A program made the translations under genes and the position numbers. DNA of 64,000 bases. It comes from Metallyticus violacea. Lineage: Eukaryota > Arthropoda > Insecta > Mantodea > Metallyticidae. The first letter of the stretch is position 1, and each line of letters starts with the position of its first letter. The stretch spans positions 72,707,501 to 72,771,500 of the forward strand of contig CM060831.1 of assembly GCA_030762175.1 (NCBI GenBank), written 5' to 3'. The notes beneath the pieces were generated by a model that worked only from the letters and a program-made list of their open reading frames with translations, ran no database searches and was not told the DNA's origin. Shown one piece after another: positions 33,935 through 46,400 of the stretch.

Positions 33935-36865
33935 TATGACAAGAACAGAACAGGAATAGGAAGGACCGTAACAGACAACCCTTGAAGCACATAATAATAT
34001 TTGAAATGATGAGTATTAAATATAACTAGAATGAGTATTGAAAATACGAATTTCAATTTAAATATTTATGATGATTACAAATGTCTATATTTTTATTTCT
34101 CGTTTTATTCTGTTCCTTTAATGCATTGGTCTGATGTCCTCATAAAAACTAAAATAAAGATTTTGCGAGCAGTTATTTCAAGTTCAACATAAAGCTTGCA
34201 ATCGCTTGCGATGTTAAAAGGCCATACTCTACGTGTTGGTCTATTGCCTTCAAAAGTTGTAAGCGATTGAAATAACTAGTTTTGTCAAAGGTCTTCAAAT
34301 AATCTTCACTTTTATTTGTTCTTTTCTTAGATGTACTCCGTCAGTCACCTTCGTCAGTGGCGGCTCATAGGTCCATATTGTAGGAAAACCAAGAGAGGGG
34401 AAAACATAGCGCAAAATTAAAACTACAAAATACATACTAATACATTTACATAGATGTATTGCTTTTAACAGTGTAGATTTACTTACTAACTCTGCAAGTT
34501 CTCTATGTAAGAAAATATTAATGTATTGAAAGTGTCATAAAATCCTAAGAAATATTGTTGAATATCCCTAAAGCATGCATAAACCTAACAATAGTATTTG
34601 TACACTGAGATGTTCTATTATATATGTGGTTTTATCGACAATACAAACGAATGTTCCCTTTTTTCCCAAAATAAAACTGGATTTCTTCTTGAATATTCTT
34701 CTTTTATTAGCTTGTTCTGATTTGTTTTTTAAGTGCTCTGACGTGGCCTATTTTCCCCTTTGTTTTCTTTTTAGGTTCAATTTTCCAATTAATATTATAT
34801 CTCATATGTTTCACGTTTTCAGGGTTATTAACATAATCTGTGTATGCAATAAATGTAGTTTGATACACATTGTCTTTGCGTTTACAAATACCTGAGTAAA
34901 ATTAAAATATATGTTGCGATGATTAATTTACAATAATCTGATTTTATAACCTTCCATTATTTTAACATAGACTTACCCCCTGAATTAAGTGATCCAACTC
35001 TTCGATAGTTTTCACAATTCTGTCTATTAGTTTTTTAATATGGATACAACTAAAATATATTGCCATCTTTCTAGTATCAGCAGATGTTGATAACAACTGA
35101 AGCCGAAAATGCTGTCTCAAAAATTCCTATTTTAATAATAATTGCTTTTGGGGGCAATTATAATAAAAATAATTTTAATTTCAGGTACTGTTTAACAAGG
35201 CAAGAATGACACAATAATCAAGGGTACCAATATAACAATTATTATCAGGATTTTAAATTTATTATTGTTAATGTATGTATGTATGCATGTATATATATAC
35301 ATATATATTTGTTCAATAAGTAATATTAAGACATAGGTTGCATTTCTGAACATCTGTCAAAAAAGCAGACTGTACAAGAATAGGATATGCTGGACATTGG
35401 TCAGAACGATTAAGTAGAAGACAATAGCCTCACCTCGAAAGTAGGTAGCCTTTTGTTAACATTAGACCTACTTTACCCTTCAAATCCTTCCATACAGGCC
35501 TGACGAAGATACAAAACGTTTTATGACACTTTAAACTGGGCATAACAAGAAAAGTGATATCAATCGGTAACGTTGTCATTCAAAGTAAAATCCGCATGCG
35601 AAAACACGTGTCTTACAAGACACCAAAATGTTAGCTATTTCCGACAGTTTCAAAGGAATGCCGCTTATTTGGCCGAAACGTGCCTTATTGCAAAACTTTA
35701 GTGTGCGGATCTGAGTGTTAGGAAATTGAAAAACAGTAGCGGGGAAGAAAAACTTCAACCAATAAACATTCCTTGAAATTGGACAAATGAGAATGAAGAC
35801 ATATTAAAGATATCATGTAATAGCCAATAGGAGATTAAAGTACAGTCCATTTCTAGAATATTTGAAGTAATAATTTTTCGCGAGGTGCGGAGCGAATCCA
35901 TATAATAGATTTAATATCAAATATAGGAAGGAAAGTTGAGCAGGTGAAACACACAGTGACAAAAGTCCAAGAGTAAGCAGAAAGGAATATGGAGAGACAG
36001 AGTAACGGGACAGTACTAGTGGTCACGACTAGTAGTATAATACAGTGATATTAGTAAGGCAGTCAATAATTTAAAGATATAACATTACAGTTCAGCCTAA
36101 GAAATACGTCGTCATTAAGATGATATTCGAGCCTCATTAAATCAATGTTAAAGTTACGACAGTCAGAAAGTGATCAGTGTTATAAGCAAGTGTTACAGCA
36201 AAATTATAGACGACAGTATCGCGTGAATTTGTTACGGAGGAGTGCAATTAAAGCTAAAATTAAAGTTACGTGAATAGTGTATTCAAATTTTCGCGGGTAG
36301 CTTTAGCCTAAGGGCAACCTTATAGTTAATATGAAAACCTGAATCATAGCCACCGACAGACATGTCCCTAAAACCTTCAATTGCCCAACAAATTAAATGT
36401 TCAACTATAGCAGAAATTAAAGAATTCCCTTCTTTCTCAAATAACTACACTTCATTAAAATATTGTACTCCAGACTTCAAGAACCGAGGCAACTCAAGAT
36501 TATTTAATCAATTAATTAATTATTCAGTACATTCAAAAATAAGGACCATTAAGTAAAGACCCCTATATATAATCAAAACTGATAACGCTAATACCCGTTG
36601 TACACCTAATAATATTTCTAATAATGTATTTCGTTATGTTTTATTTATATTATCCGTTCCTGTTGATTTCACATTTCTAAATTCTTTTATCATTTTAAAA
36701 CTATTACACTTATAAATGCTGATGATAATTGAATTAGACTTTAGCATACTACGTCTATCCTCCTTTAGGATTAAACTATGGTATCTGTTCCGCCCTCGGC
36801 GAAAGCATCTTGTGACATAATTTTTCGGTTTTCCTACGCCTCTGTATTGTTTGTATGTTTTTAAA
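33935..36865. other. AT-rich stretch, no supported gene
   Basis: Includes a TATG/TATA repeat at 35274-35311. A 64-codon plus-strand frame at 36362-36556 ends next to a GTAAAG that could act as a splice donor. It is not recognised and not called. Confidence 0.4.
35274..35311. repeat. TATG/TA simple repeat
   Basis: TGTA and TATG units followed by alternating TA. Confidence 0.8.
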
Positions 36866-36870
36866 AGAGC

Positions 36871-37039
36871 TTTTCTTACAATCCTAATAAATGTTCATAT
36901 TAATTTGTTTTTTGTACTTAAACTCTATCTCTAAATATGTTTAGTTATATACTTAAGGTTTTCTTCCAATCCTAATAAATGTTCATATTAATTTGTTTTT
37001 TGTATTTAAACTATACCTGTAAATATGTTTAGTTATTTA
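36871..37039. repeat. two-copy tandem duplication, 88-base period
   Basis: Unit 1 (36871-36958) and unit 2 (36959-37039) share CAATCCTAATAAATGTTCAT, then TTAATTTGTTTTTTGTA, and AAATATGTTTAGTTAT. They differ by only a few substitutions. Not a known repeat family. Confidence 0.95.
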
Positions 37040-37384
37040 TAAATTTCCATGCCACTCTTTATGTTTTAAGAAGATATATTCAGTTAATGACCTTCAGAAC
37101 TTAATTTCTATAGCCTCTGTTTTAGTTCATGAATCAGTTTTCAGTAAGATAAATTGAAAAAAATGGCACTAGAAATATTTTATAAAAGTCAATTTTTATG
37201 TGTCTTAACCTTTTAATACCATATCACCCCATTTATTTTCTCAAATCTATTTCATTTCAAATTTAAACCTTTTGGAATATGCTAAAATCAAGAAGGTAAT
37301 TAAAATTTGATTTTGCAATTATTTGATCATTTAGGAGTATTTAGTTCTTTCTCTAAATATAATTTAGCTTTCCTTTCCTTAGCT

Positions 37385-37663
37385 TTTTTTTATTAGTGTT
37401 TAACGCCCGTTTTACTACTGAGGCACCACAGGCGGTGACACTGATGATACGTGAGATAAAATGATCAACTGGGCAAGGATTTTTTTTAAGGAAGGAAACG
37501 TTCCTGGCCTAAGTTTAGAGTACCTCCCCGGCATTTGCCATTTATGAGGACTGAGGAAAACCTGGAAAAAACCTATCAGGGAGGACGATCCTGACAGGAT
37601 TCGAACCCTAGACCTCCCGCTCACAAGTTCGCGCCTTAACGACCTCGGTCATCCGTGGCGGTC
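37385..37663 (-). repeat. tRNA-derived SINE, family 2, with target-site duplication
   Basis: On the minus strand the head contains TGACCGAGGTC (A box) and GGGTTCGAATCC (B box) of a Leu/Ser-like tRNA. The body contains CTCATAAATGGCAAATGCCG and ends TAGTAAAACGGGCGTTAAAC. A perfect 11-base duplication TTTCCTTAGCT flanks it (37374-37384 and 37664-37674). It matches 41756-42029 along its length. Confidence 0.93.
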
Positions 37664-37998
37664 TTTCCTTAGCTGAAATACTTCATATAATTTTCTCCAT
37701 TATATAGAGTTATATAAGATTATTTTTGATACCTATTCGCAACTTAACGCTAGTTGCGCTGGGCCATGGTTATGTCTGCTCCGTCAGTGACAGATTTCCT
37801 CTCGCATTTCTACTTGCATAGCTTTGATCACAGTAGCCTCTGTTATAGCCGTAGTTGGAAGCAGGGTCAATCTGCAGTAAAATGTTTCGAATATCTTTAA
37901 ATTGCATTTGCATTCACTGGCAACATCTCTACTTCCGTAATTATTTAAATGCCTGTCTTGCTGGTCTTTTTAATTTTATCTACATCATCATCATCGTC

Positions 37999-38047
37999 GT
38001 CGTCGTTGTTGTTGTTGTTGTTGCAGCTGTTGTTGTTGTTGCTGTTG
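37999..38047. repeat. (GTC/GTT)n imperfect microsatellite
   Basis: CGT units grade into TTG units with GCA interruptions. The run of valine codons in one frame is a repeat artefact. Confidence 0.9.
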
Positions 38048-38049
38048 TA

Positions 38050-39575
38050 CTATTACTATATTTTTTTCTGTTCTAGTGGCGATACTTCAATTTAATACAT
38101 CTCAGTAAAATATACTTTAATAGCGTACTAATTAATACCACGAGCATACCAATAGCTTGTAATAAAGCAAAGAGTTAAGTTATACCGATCTCTTAATCGC
38201 ACATTCAATTATAACAACACAAAGATAGAAATAACAAATGCTGTCGTAACAGCAAACATGCGCAGACGCCAACGCTGGAACGGTTGTTAATTTAGGTTAG
38301 TAATTACTCGCCTTAGGACATTCTCTTGTTTCTTTCATAATAACCTGATCTTTAGAAAATAAAAGTTTTCAAATGTTTTTCATTGGAAGGCCTCCAGTAC
38401 AAACATTTTTCCATTTTTCCACTTCGCTTTACCATTATATCAAATGAATAATGCCGGCGCTAATTACACTGGAATATAGTGAGGAAAAAACAAGTGTATC
38501 AACCTTAACTAAGTGTGCTGTTATCTATCACGAATAATTTTTAAAATAACATTTTTTTTCAATAACTTATGTTCAACGTATAATGCTAATGCTACTAATG
38601 GCCTCCTGGTACATAAAATCCGAGTTTACATTGTTATAATCTATGAGTGTTGCATAATGTGACAAACTTATGTTTCATTCCACGTTTTATTTTTTATTGT
38701 TCCGGCTAAAATCAGTTTCTGCTGAAGGAAGCGCGTTTATATACTATAAACACGCCACAGAAATAAAATGCTGGTGATTAAAACCTTTTTTTCGCTTTTT
38801 GTAATACGAATAAGTAATAAATATTAAATTAAAATTGTAAGATGTATCTGTTAATGATTTGATGATGATAATTACCAAGATACAGTATTGACATTTAGTA
38901 ATATAGGTTGTGAAGTTTTTACATTAAAACAGGATTCTTTATTGCGTTTATATGTTTAATGCCCATTTAATTTCATTAATGAGCTAAGTTAGCCTCACAG
39001 AATAATTTTGCAGCATTTGTAGTTCTAGTACAGAATATGCTTAGAGCATGTCAGATGCTGGTTTGTCTTATGTCTTGCGGGTTGACTTCTTTCCGATTAA
39101 TTTCGGTCATGTAAGTGATGAACACGGTGACAGACTTCATTCGGAAGTATCTGCGATGGAATTCAGGTACCAAAGTCAATTCAAGCCGAGCTACTTTTGG
39201 TTTCTATAGCAATCAATTACATGACAACAAAAGCGGAAAATCAACATCTTCAGCACTCTTAAAGGAGACATAATGTGGTAAAATATAAAAAAGCATTTAA
39301 TTTTTTTAAATGAAATGTATATACTGCATTGCAACATTTAAATTTATTTATTATAGCCACATAAAACAAAAATGCTAGATGCTAGTATAAATATATCTTC
39401 TGATATGTTAATGTATTGATTTCAATCAAGACAGGTGGATTTTATTCAGTAACAGATTGCTAAGCATTTTTTTCATGATGTAAAAGTTAAATTAAATTTG
39501 GCCGCTAAAACAATTAATATGTATCCTTTATTCCAGCGTAGTTCTTTACAAACAGAGCCTGGAAGTTAGGAAAAA
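38050..39575. other. AT-rich stretch, nothing recognised
   Basis: No coding motif or repeat family is seen. Confidence 0.5.
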
Positions 39576-39581
39576 TGCCTT

Positions 39582-39905
39582 TTCTATCTGCGTGGATAAA
39601 ATTAAGAGTCGGATAGAAAGGAATATTTTGTCTTCTTTTGTGCCTAGTATGGTTTGTTGATTATTTTAAGGTTTCAAACCTCTTTTTTGGCTGTTTTGGA
39701 TCGTTTTAATTTTTTTCTACGATTATTTACATATTTTAAAAGCACACAATTCTATCTGGGTGGATAAAATTAAGAGAGATAGAAACGAATATTTTGTCTT
39801 CTTTTGTGCCTATTATGGCTTGTTGCTTATTTTAAGGTTTCAAACTTTTTTTTGCCTGTTTTGGATCGTTTTAATTATTATTTACATATTTTAAAAAACA
39901 CACAA
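39582..39905. repeat. two-copy tandem duplication, about 165-base period
   Basis: Unit 1 (39582-39749) and unit 2 (39750 to about 39905) share TGGATAAAATTAAGAG, then GAATATTTTGTCTTCTTTTG, and TTTTGGATCGTTTTAAT. There are a few substitutions and small deletions in unit 2. Confidence 0.95.
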
Positions 39906-39909
39906 AATT

Positions 39910-41740
39910 TCAATACATTGAAAGAAAAAAAATATAAAAATTAAATGGCATCTTCACCTCACAAAAATGTCTATCGAGAATCTTGTTATTTATTTACTTC
40001 TTTCATTTCAAGCAGTCAAAAACTTTCTCATCAACCCATTCTCTTAAGCTCTTTAAACAGCAGAACCTTCATTAGTTAAAAGAATGTACGCTTAACTCGG
40101 GCATAGCGATACCAGGAAACAGAGAGTATGAGGGAAGTACTGTAGTTTGGAATAGTCCTGGCGAAATTACCTTGTACGATCTGCGCGAGACAATTCTAGG
40201 AATCTTGTGGTAAGGGTCACTTCTTAGTTGCATAAATGTAATAAACAATTGCACGTGAGGATGAGAGTGCCACAGCTGTGCAATAAATCGTCCTACCATG
40301 TGTTGAATACGGAAGTAAGAGAGATACTAACCTGACGCCCCTAAAAACGCATTAACAGAAAACAAACTGAACCAGAAACCATTGCGAATTTTTTGCTCAT
40401 TCGCCAGGACTATTCAAAACTACTTTACTTTGTCTTGATCACATTTCCACGATCCTGAAAGGTGAATGTTCTGTTGTAACTGGTGTGAGTACTTCTGAAA
40501 TAGCTTGTCTTAAGTATGCGTCAATCACTTCAGTGGAAGTCAAACGTTCTATTTCCATGTTGAAAATGTTCCCTCTGACAAGCGACCGACTGTTACTTGT
40601 AGTCAAGAAAAGTAAGCATACGTACTTTGTGTGATAAATAAATTAATAAGTGTCTTAAATACCTATTTTCATTAATAATGCCCGATATTACTCTCTATTT
40701 TCACTTTTAATAACCTCAATTTTCTACATGTTAATTGCCTTTTTTCCTGCTTATTTTAACTAAAATAAATGTCTGAAATTCCGGTTTCTGTTGGTAAACA
40801 TACACCATACTGCCTTCTTAATACTTATTCTTATCATAAAAAGAAGAAAAAATACACAATGCTTATAAAAAATTCAGGGTGATCACAAATTACAATTTAG
40901 CAACCATAGGTATGGAAATACAATTAACTGTTCATCTTATGCTACCCGAAAGCTATTTCCTTCTGTTAACAGATTTCGTTTCAAAGGCATTTTAGATGCA
41001 ATTTAATTGTCATTTTAGTACTACCTGTGTTTATTAAATTTATATCTGAATATTATTTGATACATAAAAAGTGCGATTATAATTATAGATTTTAAGTATT
41101 TCAAACCAGGAACTTTAAAAAAGCACATGTACAATATTGCTCAAATAGGGCGTAAGTAAAAATTTAACCCACAAACAAAACTTATACCTGTTCAAATGTT
41201 AAAAGACAAAAGGAGAGTTACGAGTCTAGATTTAATAAGCTGGAGGTGTACGGATCGATGTTTGTACTTCTGCTATCCGCAAAACGTTCATAAATTCAGA
41301 ATTTCTAGCACGTTTCCCAAGGTAAAACGCAAAATTAACACCTATAACCTCTAAGAAGATGAACATTAAAAAAAATGCCCTGAAAATGCTTGGAAGAAGT
41401 AAATATCTGAATTAAGAAATATATTTCCTTCAACACATATCTTCCTAATATATTTATGAATTTTTCTGATCATTAAGGAGCATCTAACGTGAAAATGGAT
41501 TTATCATGATTAAAATGTTTTATCTTCAATGACAGATCTGTATGTCTGGGTGTGTACTCTTCATTGTTCCAGAAAACAGCCATAATGTACGAAGAAGAAT
41601 ATTTCGAGTCATGTGTGACTCAAAATTTGAGCGCCGTACATCTGTCGTGCCAAAGCAATACAAAAAGTACTCGAAACAAGGCTTCTACTTTAGTTAAAAG
41701 AATGGTTTACTGATTTTTTATGCAAAATCGTATGTCTCGT
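39910..41740. other. stretch without recognised gene
   Basis: A 75-codon minus-strand frame at 40072-40299 was inspected and not recognised. Confidence 0.45.
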
Positions 41741-41755
41741 CATAAAGCCATGAGA

Positions 41756-42029
41756 CCGCCACGGGTGGCCGAGGTCATTTAGGCGAGGACTCGTGAGCGG
41801 GAGGTATGGGGTTCGAATCCCACCAGAACGTTCCTCCCTGAGGTTATTTTCAGGTTTTCCTCAGTTCTCATAAATGGCAAATGCCGGGGAGGCACCCAAA
41901 ACTTAGGCCTGGAACGCTTCCTTTCTTAAAAAAAATCCTTTCCCAATTTATCATTTCATTTCATGCATCATCAGTGTCCACCGCCTGTGGTGCCTCAGTA
42001 GCAAAAACGGAAGTTAAACACTAATAATA
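41756..42029 (+). repeat. SINE family 2, full-length copy with perfect 14-base target-site duplication
   Basis: The head has an A box GGTGGCCGAGGTC (from 41764) and a B box GGGTTCGAATCCC (41809-41821). The body is shared with 37385-37663, and the tail is TAATAATAATA. ATAAAGCCATGAGA occurs at 41742-41755 and again at 42030-42043, a perfect target-site duplication. This indicates a comparatively recent insertion. Confidence 0.97.
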
Positions 42030-42389
42030 ATAAAGCCATGAGAGTAATGGATTTTTTTAAACAAATGTAAAAACCTTGCCCTGGTTTGGGGACAACCCAG
42101 ACCTGAAAGTCATAGAGAATCACCGGTGATTGTCAAACAGAAACCGAAGAAAACTATTGTTATAAAGGTGCAGTTCATCAAGAACATCATCCAAATATGG
42201 TTTCGTGATGAAGAGATGCTGAAAAAATATCCAGTTCTTACACAAGGCATATATTTGCATTTAAATTATTAATAAAATTATTCCAGAGTTTAGAATATGT
42301 CCTTTTTTCCACAAAAAATAACTATAATGAATACTTTACACACGTTTGTATTTCTACAAGCTTGGAACTAAAATCAGAATTGATGACAA

Positions 42390-43080
42390 GATGATCGGCG
42401 TGCAGTGGATTCTTTTCTGAAGTCCTGGAAGGCACCAAATCTTGAAATGTCGCCATTCACGTGAACAACCGGTGACAGTAGGCTGCCACAGATGCTCGGT
42501 GATATTAGATTTGTCCAAGAAAATACGACGTGAAAGTTTGCTATGATAAAATGACTGCTAACGGAATATGAACTCGCGCCAAACGGGTTATTAGATGCAG
42601 CTAATGCCCTCATTCATATCAGGGAGAGGAGAGCAGCAGGTTCAAGTTGATGATGAACAGCAAGAACAGAGACGAGAAAGAGGAGACATAAGGAAATGCA
42701 AGGTGGCACTTTTCGTGCTACGTCGTCTGCGGCTCTACAAAAGGATGAAGGGAAGGGAAAAGTAATTCTTTGTGTAGCCACCAGAGGGCTCTGTAATGAT
42801 GCGTCGTGGGACAGAAACAAAGTAACGGTTGGAAGATGGAGCAAAAGAAAAAGAGGAAGAGCGAAAAGAGGCGAATAACGTGACGTAAAAGTGACAAATA
42901 AAACATGAGACTCTACTTCTTCCTGTGATGTTACATGACAGCGAAATGTTGCCATCTTGTAAGAATATGTAGACCAAAAATAGCAAAAATACAGCTGCTG
43001 TCTTCTCATCTTTCCTCAGTACTTAGCCAGGTGTGAGAGCGCAAAGTGCCACCTCTCAGATGTCATTCATTTCCGCTCAC
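42390..43080. other. GC-richer, strand-asymmetric segment, no gene recognised
   Basis: Bases about 42620-42900 are strongly purine-rich on the plus strand and more GC-rich than the surroundings. A 131-codon frame runs along the pyrimidine strand (42614-43009, minus), but its composition only mirrors the purine bias and it shows no domain. It could be a promoter-proximal or untranslated region of an unseen gene, or an old repeat. Confidence 0.35.
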
Positions 43081-43234
43081 TGGAGCACCCACAGCAAAAG
43101 AAATTTTCTATCATTTTATTCGTACATTGTTAAGAAAACTCTTGTGATTTTGTATTAACACTTCTACATAGCGTATTAAATAAAAAGAGAACCCAAACCA
43201 TTTTATGTGATTTTAAAGATATTTTGTCAGAAGA

Positions 43235-43497
43235 AATTTAATAATATTTGTCATTCAATTGTTTCATAAAGAACCATGTCTCTCTTATGATTGTCATTTT
43301 TTCCCATTCTTAAATACAATGTGTTCCTACCGCACTTTCATTTTTTACTTCTCCGTATCTCAAATATTTAACAATATTTATTATGCGAAAGTTACATAAA
43401 GAACCCACGTTTCTTATATAATTGTCATTTAAGTTTCTTCCATCCTTAAACACCATGTGTTCCTACTGTAACTTTATTTTTTATTTCCCCATATCTC
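43235..43497. repeat. two-copy tandem duplication, about 131-base period, diverged
   Basis: Units 43235-43365 and 43366-43497 share CATAAAGAACC, ATTGTCATTT, TGTGTTCCTAC and CATATCTCA/CGTATCTCA in the same order. They have diverged more than the other two duplications. Confidence 0.85.
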
Positions 43498-43499
43498 AT

Positions 43500-46400
43500 T
43501 TCCTTATCGGAATGATTCCCCACATCCGTTTCCATTATAAAAAAAAATCTTAATTTTCTGCACCATAAACATTTGTTAAAACTTCTAAACACTTTTATTG
43601 CCATGTTATGAATTGTTTCCGTACCTTTTATCGCCGTATTTATTTCATATTATTCTGTTAAAGAACATCTATATATTGCTGCCTTGCTTTACACGTTCAC
43701 CCATTTCTATTTTACGCCTCGTACTTAGGCAATTAATTTATCTCATATTGTAATGAATAAAATTAAGTATCAATATATATTTTATAATATTTGTTAAACT
43801 AAACAGAAACTTATGATATCGACAATAATACTTTTAAATGACTCAAATTTTTATTAATTATTTCCTATAATAAACGCAAATCTTTTTATATGTGCCCAAA
43901 AACTATTCACTTCCCTAAAATAGCTTGGCATATTTTTAAATTTATTAATGTCTGAATAGAACACCTTGCACGTCGCAATATTTATAGATATTTGACACAC
44001 TAGAATTTAGTAGGTACAACAAAATTTACTTCCTCCAACACTATAAAACACACATTTTAATAAGTAAACTAATTTCATGAATTTAAACTTTAAAGCGTTT
44101 AATAAATTAGATGTTGGGAAGATTCCCATTTAAGACCTAACAATGAATAAGATGGAGCAGAAATTTCTTAAGTGCATTGACAATTATAGTGCTAATAGTT
44201 ATTGATTCTTTGCCGTCACAAACCGTTTCTCTTAAAACATTATGTGATATTTATATTTTCAATAAAGCCTGCTTCATAACACAATGATGAACGACAAAAA
44301 AAAAAAAAAAATACTGAGCGACATTTTCTTTCACTTAATATGAAAAACAGCAAAGAATGTCATTTGAAACTGTGTTATGACCTGACTTGTATAAGAATAA
44401 TTATCATAAATATGTTAAGTTAATAGTTAGTCAATTAATTGCACTTTAATTAAATTATGGATTGATTTTTCAGAACGCTCTGTATATATTAGCTCTAATA
44501 TATTTATTTATCCAAGTTCAAAGATATGTTTCATTCTCAACATTTCTCGTCAGATATTCCACATCCAAGATAGGCTGTATTTAAAGCTGTATTCATATTT
44601 TTGCTGCCATCCATTCATATATTTCGGTGCACATTCCCCTGAAAATTATCTTCCTCTTTTAATGTCTAATTTCTTATTGACACTCTACGTGTCCTATACC
44701 TTTGGAACAAATATTGCAGAAAAAAGTTTATAACAATGGTTTTATTACACAAAAGTTGCCTTCAACGTATTTTAAACAATACAATTATATAACATTTTAA
44801 TTTTACCTAAAACTTAAAATCATTGTTAAAAACTTGATACCATTGCATACTTCATTATAAGTCTAACTTTATAATGAATTTACCTAATGTGTTATCCTCT
44901 CTTAAAGAACTGTATGTAAAAATGTGTGTGTTTAATTTAGTTTTACTACAATGAAGAGTCCAGCACTCATGTGCCATTTTATTGCGCAATTTAATAATCC
45001 TATGGAAATGAACATTTTAAGAATAATTGGCACTTGACCATGAACAAACCAAGAGGTCAAAGAACACTTTACCCAAAGGAAAGTGGTGTTAGAGTAGACA
45101 AACATATTTCCGGAATGAAGGAAAGAGAACGAGAGATTAGTGGGAGACAACTTCCCTACGGGCAACAGGCGACCAAGAACAACTCGAAAGAGTTTGTCAC
45201 ATTTTCATTGAAGGAGAGAAAGAGAAAGAGAAAGATAATGATGGAAATGGTGAACTTGTAGAAAATCAATTGTAATAAATTTACTACATTACGTGACATA
45301 AGAAGCAAGGAAATAATTGAAACCCGAATTAATTAACTGTTATTGCATACACATGATAGAATGTCTGAAATAATTGCGAATTGTATTCAAGACGAATTGG
45401 AATCAAGATTTTTGCCGAAAAAACCACGAAGAACATCACTAAAATAGTTTTTAGTTATAGCGAAACACGCAGTGCATAAAGAATATACGAGTAGAGAGGG
45501 GGTCGACCAATAAGCACTTCAAGAATAGAAACAAATGGTCTCGGACCCTTGCATGCGTTTAACTTCAAACTTGCAAATTAATTTATGGACGATCAAGAGA
45601 GCCAGAAAGCCAGCACCTAATTTTAATAAAATCAGTGGATCACAACAGGGATGCATACAGTAAAAGCTAATAAGTAATTTAATTGACTGAAACTCAAATA
45701 CAAAATTCGTTCATAAATTTTGCCTACTGTAGTTCTCAAAACGCTTTACCTCTTCCACGAAGACCTGTACACTCAGATTTATCGTTAGATTGAAGTGCAG
45801 CCTCCACTATTATGTTATTTATGTTTTACTGGCTATTAGCACACGTCACATTGCAACGTAGCTATAGCGCTGATCCATATGAACGTCTGTAGCTCCATAT
45901 TGCAGAATCAGAGACCATTCTTAAAATATTTAATGTCAAGCCCACCTTTCTATTCGTAAATTCTTTGCTAAATACATATTTTTTCCTGCATCCTGTTTGT
46001 TAAATTCAGAAGACGAGCAATCATTAATGGCAGATACACTTAAAATAAACTAAATAAATTGTACAAAGTATATAACAGGAAGCCATGTATCACACATTTT
46101 TCAACAAGTTTAACATATCTCATTTATAGCACGCGGACACAATCTATGCTTTTCATACAGGATGAAGCAATCAACGAATTGAAGAAAATTGTAAACGGTA
46201 TCTGCAAACATTTAAACATCTCCAATTTGACATAGATTGAGTTTAAAATGCTATTAGATTACCAAAAACCTGCGCACACTTCCAGTTTAAAATTCGTTGT
46301 CGTTGTCGTTGCAAAGGCAATTTTAACCTCCAGTAAGCTCACAACAGACGTTGTGAAATGCAAATGTGACTCCAGGGTATAGCGTAACTCTGTTGACAAA

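Noticed and set aside
36362..36556. 64-codon plus-strand frame followed by a GTAAAG donor-like site
   Set aside because: No recognisable protein, and weak donors of this kind are frequent in AT-rich DNA.
42614..43009. 131-codon minus-strand frame
   Set aside because: Explained by the purine-rich composition of the opposite strand; hydrophobic low-complexity translation with no domain.
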